A DNA stretch of 40,015 bases from Anaerosomatales bacterium (GTDB lineage Bacteria > Actinomycetota > Coriobacteriia > Anaerosomatales > SLCP01), in the NCBI GenBank assembly GCA_029210645.1, contig JARGFT010000002.1, forward strand, positions 1 through 40,015. Direction: 5' to 3'. Within the stretch, counting starts at the first letter, position 1; every line of letters begins with the position of its first letter. The notes beneath the pieces are model-generated. The model was not told the DNA's origin. It was given only the letters and a program-made list of their open reading frames with translations, and searched no databases. The position numbers and the translations under genes were made by a program. This document shows, piece after piece, positions 27,304-34,123 of this stretch.

Positions 27304-27516
27304 ATGATCGGAATGCCTGCAGTGCGCATAGCGAACGACTCCTGCGACCGCTCGCCGGGGTGCCCTGCCCGAAGCGTGTGCCCTCGAGGCGCCATCCAGC
27401 CCGTCTCAGGAGGGTCCTACCCGGGGGCCAACGGGTACTATGTCGTGGAAGAGAAGTGTACGGGTTGTGGTGTGTGTGCACGCGTCTGCGCCGGCGGCGC
27501 AGTGACCTTTGCTTAG
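27304..27516 (+). CDS. Small 4Fe-4S ferredoxin-like protein with atypical first motif
   Basis: The 70-residue protein has seven Cys. The C-terminal motif CTGCGVCARVC (C52, C55, C58, C62) is a standard 4Fe-4S motif. The N-terminal one is unusual: C14-x5-C20-x5-C26-Pro instead of CxxCxxCxxxCP, so the second cluster has lost or changed a ligand. It probably carries electrons in the cytoplasm. The ATG at 27304 follows GGGA and GGTGA; a second Met lies 3 codons in. It is the first gene of an operon; its TAG stop overlaps the ribosome-binding site of the next gene, 10 nt away. Confidence 0.85.
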   Translation: MIGMPAVRIANDSCDRSPGCPARSVCPRGAIQPVSGGSYPGANGYYVVEEKCTGCGVCARVCAGGAVTFA

Positions 27517-27526
27517 GAGAGATATC

Positions 27527-27865
27527 ATGACCGAGAACGTAGTCACCATCCAGGTCTTCGACCTGCCTGCACAGACCGCGTGCTTCAGCGGCGGTTGAGG
27601 ACCGTCCTGGTCTCCGGAGGAGATCACTGCTCTGATCCGTGCCGAGATGGAACGCCGTTTCGGGGATGCTGCCCAGATCCTCTACCACGACGTTCAGGAC
27701 GAGTCGGTACGCACCGAGCACGCCAGGCTTCTCGATGAGATAGACACCCGCGGACTGCTCTACCCCGTTACCGTGTTCGACGGCGCGCCCGTCTACGACG
27801 GAGCCGTCTCCTACCCCGGCATCCTGCGAGCGGTACAGGAGCGGCTCGAGCGCAGCACCGCGTAG
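27527..27865 (+). CDS. Putative thioredoxin-like selenoprotein (in-frame UGA as Sec)
   Basis: The reading frame from ATG 27527 meets UGA at 27596-27598 (codon 24) and continues open for 88 more codons to TAG 27863-27865, giving 112 residues with Sec24. The local motif is C19-FSGG-U24-GPSW. The part after UGA has a thioredoxin-like look, with a YPVTVFDG segment (probable cis-Pro at 80). Codon use and amino acid pattern continue unchanged over the UGA, and a hairpin fits a bacterial SECIS. AGGAGA precedes the ATG. A weak likeness to DUF1462/YuzD, or to the thioredoxin-like (seleno)protein family SaoT known from family annotation, is possible. It probably works with the ferredoxin in one redox task. 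Confidence 0.8.
27604..27630 (+). other. Putative bacterial SECIS hairpin
   Basis: Just after the UGA, UGGUCUCC (27608-27615) pairs with GGAGAUCA (27619-27626; one G-U) around the loop GGA (27616-27618). Two further pairs lie below after a small internal loop (27604-27605 with 27629-27630). The loop starts 17 nt after the UGA and opens with G, which fits the accepted bacterial SECIS rules (G in the first two loop bases, about 16-37 nt spacing). Confidence 0.65.
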
Positions 27866-27878
27866 CGACCCGAGAGAC

Positions 27879-28172
27879 TCAGCGGGGCATCACGCGGTCG
27901 AGGAAGATGCCCACAAGGCCCTTGGACATGAACTGGTCCCACGCGCTCTCCTGCCCCCCCGGCGGGAGAGCGCGGTCGTATGCGCGTCGCAAGTCCGGGT
28001 CCTTCAGTACGCGGTACGCCTCGTTGATGCGCTGCATCCGCCGGGTGGCCCGCGCCTGCTCTCGGTCGGATGCGCGATCAGGATGATGCTTCAGACTGAG
28101 CGCCCGGTACGCCTTCTCGATGACTGCGGGGTCGGCATCGCGAGTGACCTGAAGCCTCTGGTAGTGGTCCAC
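27879..28172 (-). CDS. Small J-domain (DnaJ-like) protein
   Basis: The 97-residue protein is almost only a J domain: DHYQRLQVTRDADPAVIEKAY at the start, the HPD motif at residues 30-32, and INEAYRVLKDPDLRRAYDR. It lacks the Gly/Phe, zinc-finger and client-binding domains of DnaJ, so it is a co-chaperone that stimulates DnaK ATPase at an unknown place. The GTG at 28170-28172 lies 4 nt after GGAGGAG. It is convergent with the selenoprotein gene, 13 bp apart, with no clear terminator between them. Confidence 0.9.
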   Translation of the reverse strand: MDHYQRLQVTRDADPAVIEKAYRALSLKHHPDRASDREQARATRRMQRINEAYRVLKDPDLRRAYDRALPPGGQESAWDQFMSKGLVGIFLDRVMPR

Positions 28173-28247
28173 GCAACTCCTCCGTGCAGCGCATCGGGTG
28201 GCGGGCGGCATCATCGTACCATTCGCCCAGAGCGTGAGTCGCAGACC

Positions 28248-29153
28248 TCAGATCACGACCGGCTGCTCCTCGGCACCTCGCGCCCTGAGCTCGGAGATCA
28301 CCACCGCAACGAGCACGAGTGCGGCCCCTCCCAACTGGAGCGGGGTCAGGCGGTCGCCGAGCAGCAACGCCGCCAGCGCGATGGTGAAGATGGGCTCCAG
28401 GGTCGAGAGCAGGGAGGCCTGGGCTGCACCGATCCGCGAGAGCGCCCGCAGGTAGAGGATGACCGCGGCGAAGGTGGGCAGAAGTACGATGGCGCCGAGC
28501 AGCGCCCACAGCTGCCAGTCCCAGCCGACCGGAGCGAGTCGGGAGCCGCTGGCGAGCGCCGCACCGGTCACTAGTACCGCCGTGGCCGCGAACGTGTAGG
28601 TCATGAGAACGGAACGGGAGCGTCCTGGCATCCACCGGTGGGACAGCAGCGTGAAGCTCGCATATCCCGCCGCAGCGCCGAGACCGAGCACCACGCCGAG
28701 CGGGTGGGTCCCCCCGGATGCAGAGAACGGGTTGACCACGAGCACGCATCCGGCGAACGCAAGCAGGACCGCAAACGCCCTACCCGGATCCACCGGGCCC
28801 GGTCGCAGGACGGAGTCGACCACCGCAATCATCGCCGGATACGTGTAGAGCAGTACCGCGACGACCGATGCCTCGGCGTAGTTCAGGGCGAAGAAGAAGC
28901 ACAGCGACGCGGCACCGTATCCCGCGACCGAGAGGACGGCGTAGCGAGCGAGGTCGCCACCGGACACGCGCAGTGCCGACGGCTTCTTCAGCGCCAGGTA
29001 GGTGCCGAGAAGCACCGCGGCGATGCCGAAGCGCCATGAGAGCAGCTGCAGCGGCTGCGCACCACGCTCGTATGCGAGGCTGGTGAAGATCGCCAACGTG
29101 CCGAAGCACGCCGCGGAGACGGCCACTGCCGCCAGAGCCGTACGCCGCTTCAT
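28248..29153 (-). CDS. EamA/DMT family transporter
   Basis: The 301-residue protein has ten predicted membrane helices in two EamA repeats (about residues 5-135 and 148-290). The first opens AACFGTLAIFTSLAYERG with SWRFGIAAVLL; the second carries YASFTLLSHRWMPG and SLLSTLEPIFTIALAALLLGDRL, a typical EamA block. It is likely an exporter of small metabolites such as amino acids; the substrate is unknown. I use ATG 29151-29153 behind GGGTGGGG, which drops a shadow extension. Confidence 0.9.
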   Translation of the reverse strand: MKRRTALAAVAVSAACFGTLAIFTSLAYERGAQPLQLLSWRFGIAAVLLGTYLALKKPSALRVSGGDLARYAVLSVAGYGAASLCFFFALNYAEASVVAVLLYTYPAMIAVVDSVLRPGPVDPGRAFAVLLAFAGCVLVVNPFSASGGTHPLGVVLGLGAAAGYASFTLLSHRWMPGRSRSVLMTYTFAATAVLVTGAALASGSRLAPVGWDWQLWALLGAIVLLPTFAAVILYLRALSRIGAAQASLLSTLEPIFTIALAALLLGDRLTPLQLGGAALVLVAVVISELRARGAEEQPVVI

Positions 29154-29276
29154 CCCCCACCCTTCCCGTCCGGGCCCCACTAAAGGAGACAACCATGCCA
29201 CCGCCGTCGGGGTGCGTCAACGCCGTGGTATGCTCGTCCATCGTCGGTCATCCTGCAAGACGCCGGAAGGAGCACC

Positions 29277-29675
29277 GTGCAGACACGTTTCGCCGGCCCG
29301 CTGACGCGCCGTGCCGCATGGGTCGCATCGGCACTGTGGATGGCCGTGATCTTCGGATTGTCCTCCCTGCCAGGTTCGGCGATCCCGGGTGGTGTGGGCG
29401 CGTACGGTCACTTCGGCGCGTACGCCGTGCTGGGAGGTCTGCTCTTCATCGCATTCGCCCATAAGACCGCACCGGGGCGAGCTGTCGCCTATGCAGTACT
29501 GACGGCGTCGCTCTACGGCGTGACCGACGAGGTACACCAAGCGTTCGTCCCGGGCCGGGTCCCGGACGCGGCAGACTGGGGGATGGACACGCTCGGTGCG
29601 CTGGCCGGCGCGTGGCTCGCGCTGGCCGCCCTGCGGGCCTTGGCCCGATACCGGAAGCGGCCCTCCGGCTCCTGA
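29277..29675 (+). CDS. VanZ family membrane protein
   Basis: The 132-residue protein has about four membrane helices and the VanZ signatures YGHFGAYAVLGGLLF and GVTDEVHQAFVPGRVPDAADWGMDTLGALAG. VanZ homologues are linked to teicoplanin resistance, but most have no known role. The GTG start lies 4 nt after GGAAGGAG. It is divergent from the EamA transporter and convergent with pilT, 16 bp apart. Confidence 0.9.
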   Translation: MQTRFAGPLTRRAAWVASALWMAVIFGLSSLPGSAIPGGVGAYGHFGAYAVLGGLLFIAFAHKTAPGRAVAYAVLTASLYGVTDEVHQAFVPGRVPDAADWGMDTLGALAGAWLALAALRALARYRKRPSGS

Positions 29676-29691
29676 TCGTGTCGGCAGCGGG

Positions 29692-30795
29692 CTAGTAGAC
29701 CCCGCTCTCCGCGGCCTGCTGAGGATCGATTCCCATCTGGCGCACCTTGATCTTGAAGTCGTGCGCGTTGGCTGCCATCGCCGTGGCATCCTCGAGCGTG
29801 ATCGTGCGGTCCCGGTAGAGCGCCAGCAGGCTCTGATCGAAGGTCTGCATCCCGTAGTACTCCCCCTCCTCCATGGCGTCACGGATGAGGTAGGTCTTGT
29901 CCGGGTCGGTGATGTACTCGCGGATGGTCCCCGTCATCACCATGACCTCAACGGCGGGCACGAGGCCACCGTTGATCGAAGGGATCAGGCGCATGCTGAT
30001 GATGCCCTTGAGCGTGGACGCCAGCATGAGCCGGACCTGCTTCTGCTGGTAGGGCGGGAAGAAGTCGATGATGCGGTTGATCGTCTCGGTTGCATCGATG
30101 GTGTGCAGCGTCGAGAAGACGAGGTTGCCTATCTCGGCCGCCGTCAGCGCAGCCGCGACCGTCTCATGATCGCGCATCTCGCCGATGAAGATGACATCCG
30201 GGTCCTGGCGAACGACGTGCCGCAGTGCCTCAGCGTAACTATCGGTGTCCACACCGATCTCGCGCTGGTTGACGATGCACTTCTTGTCGGCGTGCAGAAC
30301 CTCGATCGGGTCCTCGATGGTGACGATATGACCCTCGCGCGTCGAGTTGATATGGTCGATCATCGCGGCCAGCGTGGTCGTCTTGCCCGAACCGGCGGTA
30401 CCGGTCACGAGCACGAGCCCGCGGGGCTCGTCGGCAAGCCTCGTGACGATCGGCGGCAGTCCGAGCTCGGTTACGGAGGCGCGGTCGGTAGCGACACGCC
30501 TAAGCGTGATGCCGACACTCCCCCGCTGGTGGAACACGTTCACCCGAAACCGGCCCACACCCGAGACGGAGTACGCGAAGTCGACCTCACGGTGGTTGTC
30601 GAAGGTGGTCTTCTGCCGATCGTCCATCATCCCCATTGCCAGCACGCGAGTGGCGTCGGCATCGAGGGGCTGATACTCCCGCAAGACCACGAGCTTGCCG
30701 TTCAGACGAATCGCGGGCGGGCTGCCGGCCTTGACGTGCAGGTCCGAGGAGCCCCGCTCGGTCATGATCTTCAGCAGTCCGTCGATCTCAGCCAT
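29692..30795 (-). CDS. pilT: Type IV pilus retraction ATPase PilT
   Basis: PilT is the hexameric ATPase that pulls type IV pili back. The 367-residue protein has an N-terminal PAS-like domain (GLLKIMTERGSSDLHVKAGSP) and the C-terminal ATPase with Walker A GTAGSGKTTT, the Asp box IVTIEDPIEV, Walker B DVIFIGEMRD and the His box STLHT. The C-terminal AIRNLIRE-like retraction motif is seen as TYLIRDAMEEG. Other pilus genes are not in the window. Near multiheme cytochromes it could serve surface motility or contact with solids. Confidence 0.95.
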   Translation of the reverse strand: MAEIDGLLKIMTERGSSDLHVKAGSPPAIRLNGKLVVLREYQPLDADATRVLAMGMMDDRQKTTFDNHREVDFAYSVSGVGRFRVNVFHQRGSVGITLRRVATDRASVTELGLPPIVTRLADEPRGLVLVTGTAGSGKTTTLAAMIDHINSTREGHIVTIEDPIEVLHADKKCIVNQREIGVDTDSYAEALRHVVRQDPDVIFIGEMRDHETVAAALTAAEIGNLVFSTLHTIDATETINRIIDFFPPYQQKQVRLMLASTLKGIISMRLIPSINGGLVPAVEVMVMTGTIREYITDPDKTYLIRDAMEEGEYYGMQTFDQSLLALYRDRTITLEDATAMAANAHDFKIKVRQMGIDPQQAAESGVY

Positions 30796-30884
30796 CGTGT
30801 GTCACCCCATACGCCGGTTGCGTGAGAACGCGACAAGCATAGCGCACCGCACGGCCGGAGGAACACACCAAACGCCCCTCTACG

Positions 30885-31934
30885 CTACGGGCGAACGGCC
30901 CCGGTGTAGTTGGTGCGCGCCGAGAGCGACGATATCTTCACGACGTCGCCGGTCCGTGGCGAGTGGATGTACTGGCCACCACCGACGTAGATGCCGACGT
31001 GGTGGATGGGCGAGCCGAAGAAGACGAGGTCGCCGGGTTGCAGCGAGCCGCGCGGCACCTTCTGGCCCGAGCCGAACTGGGCGCGCGAGGAGTGCGGCAG
31101 CGAGACGCCGACCTGGCGGTAGACGAACATCGTGAACCCTGAACAGTCGAATGAGTTCGGGCCCGAGGCGGCCCACCGGTAGGGGGCGCCGAGGTAGCGC
31201 TTTGCGATGCTGACGACCTCGCTGCGCGCGGCGCGCGTGGGAGCCGGGAAACTCTCGGTGGGCACGATCGCCGTCGCCGTAGAGCGCGAGACGACCGCCG
31301 CGCGAGCCGCAGCCTCTGCTCGTGCCCGCTCGGCTGCCTCGATGCGGGCGATCTCATCTTCGAGGCCGGAGAGCATGCGCTTGCGCTCGGCAAGCTGGGA
31401 CTCGATGGCGGCCTTGTTCGCGGCCATCTGGTTGACGACCTGCTTGGACTCGGCCTCCTGTGTCGCGAGCTTCTCCTCGGCCGCCTTGGCCTCGGCACGC
31501 GCCTTCTCAAGCGCCGAGATGCTCTCGGCATCGCGCTCGTTGATGTCTCGCAGCAGGTCCCACGTGGCTGCGAACTGCTCGAAGCTGCGCGCGCCCAGGA
31601 GAACATCGAGGAAGGAGAGGCGTCCGGAGCGGTAGATCGAGCCGGCACGCGCATTCAAGGAACCCTGGAGGTCGTCGATTATGGCGGTCTGCTCGGCGAT
31701 CCGCTCGCGGGTCGCCTCGATGTCGCCAAGAAGCTGCTGGTGCTTCTCGCGCGCCTCGTTGTACTCCTCGGCTGCTATCTCGACCTTGGTGTCCAGCTCA
31801 TCGATCTGTGCCTTGACCTGGCGGGCCTGCTCCCGCTTGTCGGACGCAGGCGTCGCGAAAGCAGGTACAACAGCACCGAGTATGAGGACGAGAGCTAGAA
31901 CGAGCGCGACAGGTGTGCGTCTGCGGATACTCAG
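30885..31934 (-). CDS. NlpC/P60 peptidoglycan hydrolase with coiled coil, CTG start
   Basis: The 349-residue protein has a signal peptide (RRRTPVALVLALVLILGAVVPAFA), a long coiled coil (about residues 35-210) and a C-terminal NlpC/P60 Cys peptidase: catalytic Cys in FDCSGFTMF, His in HHVGIYVGGG, and IHSPRTGD. It should cut peptide stems of peptidoglycan outside the cell. No ATG, GTG or TTG occurs in frame between the upstream stop and codon 93. The only fitting start is CTG at 31932-31934, 7 nt after GGAGG and at the exact N-terminus of the signal peptide. A TTG at codon 93 would lose the signal peptide. Confidence 0.9.
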   Translation of the reverse strand: MSIRRRTPVALVLALVLILGAVVPAFATPASDKREQARQVKAQIDELDTKVEIAAEEYNEAREKHQQLLGDIEATRERIAEQTAIIDDLQGSLNARAGSIYRSGRLSFLDVLLGARSFEQFAATWDLLRDINERDAESISALEKARAEAKAAEEKLATQEAESKQVVNQMAANKAAIESQLAERKRMLSGLEDEIARIEAAERARAEAAARAAVVSRSTATAIVPTESFPAPTRAARSEVVSIAKRYLGAPYRWAASGPNSFDCSGFTMFVYRQVGVSLPHSSRAQFGSGQKVPRGSLQPGDLVFFGSPIHHVGIYVGGGQYIHSPRTGDVVKISSLSARTNYTGAVRP

Positions 31935-31976
31935 AGCGCTACCTCCTGGTAGGTTCGGTCACATGAACACAACCGG

Positions 31977-32005
31977 CTTATATTACCACGTTGCGCCCCG
32001 GTCAA
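31977..32005 (-). promoter_or_regulatory. Probable promoter of the NlpC/P60 gene
   Basis: The minus strand has -35 TTGACC (32000-32005), a 17-bp spacer and -10 TATAAG (31977-31982). The -35 overlaps the stop codon of the upstream peptidoglycan-binding gene. The leader is about 36 nt, so no riboswitch fits in it. Confidence 0.65.
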
Positions 32006-32892
32006 TCTAACGCGAGGCACACTGCGTCGAGCAGGAGGACCGCGATGCGCTGGCGCTCGTGTTCGTCCGCCCCGAGACCGGGAAGCACAATCCGTGCCAC
32101 GCGCGGAGACTTATCCCGGGACACCGCGAGCGCCACTGCGAGCCGCCCCGCCAAGTCTCCTGTGTCGGTCGTGCTCAGCGACACTGTCGGCGATCCGGCT
32201 TCGTGGGTCGACTCGCCCGAGAGGATATCGAGGACCACATCGGCGTCTGGGTGGGCGACGTCTGTCACCAGCATCACGCGCGCGGCGCTGTCCGTAGCAA
32301 GCGCCAGGTTCACGGTCCGCGAGGCAACGTCCTCGGCGGCTCCATCGTGTGCGAGGAACGCCACGCAGTGGCGCGTGAGCACCTCGGAGATGCGCGCGGG
32401 GGCCACCCTGGCCGCCTCGGGCGAGCGCGCGCTCTTTCCCTGCCACACGTGACGGAGGTGCTGGATCGAACGCACCGTCTCGGGACCCACGATGCCGTCA
32501 CCGGGCTGGCCGCTGTTGCGCTGGAACTCGCGGACGGCTCGCTCCGTGTAAGACCCGAAGATCCCGTCGGTGTCGCCGCAGGAGAAGCCGAGGGAGTTGA
32601 GCGCCTCCTGCAGCGCATGCACGTCGCGGCCGTGGAAGTAGGGCAGCCGCAGGTAGAGCATGCGGTCGCCGAGGGTGAACGTAGAATCCACGAGCGTCAC
32701 CCACGTCTCGGGGCCGACGATCCCGTCTTCGGACAGCTCGTGCTCACGCTGGAACGCTATCACCGCGTCGCGCGTGTGCCCGAAGAAGACCCCGTCGACT
32801 CCGGTTGGGCCGAGGTCGTATCCGAGCTGGAGCAGGCGGCGCTGCACGTCCTCGACCGCTGCTCCCCGCCCTCCCGGAAGTATAGGTTTCAC
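32002..32892 (-). CDS. Protein with two peptidoglycan-binding domains
   Basis: The 296-residue protein has two PG_binding_1 domains: one at about residues 10-70 (VEDVQRRLLQLGYDLGP to DGIVGPETW) and one at 85-150 (VHALQEALNSLGFSCGD to DGIVGPETVRSI). A C-terminal alpha/beta region of about 130 residues follows, with no recognised catalytic motif; it is in the place of an amidase domain but lacks the zinc ligands I would expect. I see no clear signal peptide, so a cytoplasmic CwlM-like regulatory role is possible. GTG 32890-32892 (VKPILPGGRG) has GAGG 8 nt upstream; ATG 32922 has no ribosome-binding site. Confidence 0.8.
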   Translation of the reverse strand: MKPILPGGRGAAVEDVQRRLLQLGYDLGPTGVDGVFFGHTRDAVIAFQREHELSEDGIVGPETWVTLVDSTFTLGDRMLYLRLPYFHGRDVHALQEALNSLGFSCGDTDGIFGSYTERAVREFQRNSGQPGDGIVGPETVRSIQHLRHVWQGKSARSPEAARVAPARISEVLTRHCVAFLAHDGAAEDVASRTVNLALATDSAARVMLVTDVAHPDADVVLDILSGESTHEAGSPTVSLSTTDTGDLAGRLAVALAVSRDKSPRVARIVLPGLGADEHERQRIAVLLLDAVCLALD

Positions 32893-33035
32893 CGCACGAA
32901 CCTCGATTCCCCATCGCGTCATGGAACCACGGGAGTGTCACGAACGTCTCACATCCTGAGGGCCAAACGTCATGGCTCTTTGACGACCATTGTAGAATAA
33001 CCAGATCCCGTCGCACCGAAGGAGCGTCCCGCCAC

Positions 33036-34076
33036 ATGAATGCCAAGACCGTCCTGCTCCGAACCACTGGACTTCTGATCGCTACCGTCATGCTCGCCGC
33101 GTCGGGAGGGCTTGCATGGGCTGCCGCCGGGGACTACACGTCCAGAGACCTCGTTCCTGCCGGCGTGACGGTTGCCGGGATCGAACTCGGGGGATTCTCT
33201 CCTGCACAGGTTCGGGAGGCCGTTGAGCGCACCGTGGTCGAGCCGCTCCGCGAACCGGTGAGCGTGCGAGCAGGAAGCGCGGTCTTCGAGATCGACCCCG
33301 CAGAGTTCCTGCACGCGGACGTCGAGCAAGCGGTCTCCGACGCGTTCGAGCCGAACCGGACCTCGACCATCGCGGAGCGCATCTACCGCCGTCTTCTCGA
33401 AGAGCCCGTGCGGGTCGAGATCGCTCCCGAGATCGCTGTCGACGAGGAAGCCCTCTCCAAGCGAGTTGCCGGCATGGCGGTGGGTGTCGATGTGGCGCCC
33501 GTCGATGCGAGCGTAAACATCGTCGACGGTGCGCTCGTGCTCAGCCCCTCCTCGGAGGGCAGGAGCCTCGGCCAGACGGCCTCGGTGGAGATCATCGCAG
33601 AGGCACTGCTCTCAGCGGAGACAGCCGTTGATCTTCCGGTCCTTCCCGTGGAGCCCGAGGTTGCCGAGGCGGACCTTGGCGGATGGATCGTCGTGAGGCG
33701 CGCGTCCCGCACCCTCGAGCTGTGGGAGGGTGACACGCTCGACCGCACGTACCGCGTCGCCGTTGGCGCCCAGGGGTACGCGACACCCCGTGGCGAGTGG
33801 GAGATCACCCTCAAGCGCTACCTCCCCACCTGGGGCAATCCCGGCAGCGCGTGGGCGGCCGACATGCCCAAGACCATCCCGCCCGGACCGAACAACCCGC
33901 TCGGCACCCGCGCGCTCAACCTGAACGCATCGGGTATTCGGATCCACGGGACCAGCAACGTCGACTCGATCGGGACGGCGGCCAGCCACGGATGCGTACG
34001 GATGCTCCGGCGGGATGTCGAGGAGCTCTACGAGCTGGTGGACGTGGGCACGCGGGTGTTCGTCGTGGAGCGGTAG
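33036..34076 (+). CDS. L,D-transpeptidase (YkuD family)
   Basis: The enzyme forms 3-3 cross-links in peptidoglycan. The 346-residue protein has a signal or anchor segment (GLLIATVMLAASGGLAWAA), two or more repeats of a small peptidoglycan-binding-like domain (PG_4/VanW type, with VTVAGIELGGFSPAQVREAV) and a C-terminal YkuD domain (about 220-346). The catalytic motif is HGTSN and SHGCVRM with the active Cys at about residue 321. AAGGAG lies about 11 nt before the ATG. It is divergent from the peptidoglycan-binding gene, so the two may be coregulated in wall remodelling. Confidence 0.93.
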   Translation: MNAKTVLLRTTGLLIATVMLAASGGLAWAAAGDYTSRDLVPAGVTVAGIELGGFSPAQVREAVERTVVEPLREPVSVRAGSAVFEIDPAEFLHADVEQAVSDAFEPNRTSTIAERIYRRLLEEPVRVEIAPEIAVDEEALSKRVAGMAVGVDVAPVDASVNIVDGALVLSPSSEGRSLGQTASVEIIAEALLSAETAVDLPVLPVEPEVAEADLGGWIVVRRASRTLELWEGDTLDRTYRVAVGAQGYATPRGEWEITLKRYLPTWGNPGSAWAADMPKTIPPGPNNPLGTRALNLNASGIRIHGTSNVDSIGTAASHGCVRMLRRDVEELYELVDVGTRVFVVER

Positions 34077-34123
34077 GGCGCGAGGATTCCCCGGCCGGCC
34101 CGGGTACTCTGCGGCTTCAGCGC

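Noticed and set aside
27527-27865. The UGA at 27596 as a plain nonsense mutation or pseudogene
   Set aside because: The frame stays open with conserved-looking protein on both sides, has its own ribosome-binding site, a C-x4-UGA redox motif and a SECIS-like hairpin. A recent mutation cannot be fully excluded without relatives.
30885-31658. TTG at 31658 as start of the NlpC/P60 gene
   Set aside because: It would begin inside the coiled coil, lose the signal peptide and lacks a ribosome-binding site. The CTG start explains both.
31935-31976. c-di-AMP (ydaO) riboswitch before the NlpC/P60 gene, as in some actinobacteria
   Set aside because: The leader from the predicted start site is only about 36 nt, far too short.
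32923-33035. Promoters in the gap between the peptidoglycan-binding gene and the L,D-transpeptidase gene
   Set aside because: TAGAAT and TACAAT -10-like hexamers are present, but neither has a -35 at proper spacing, so I did not list them.
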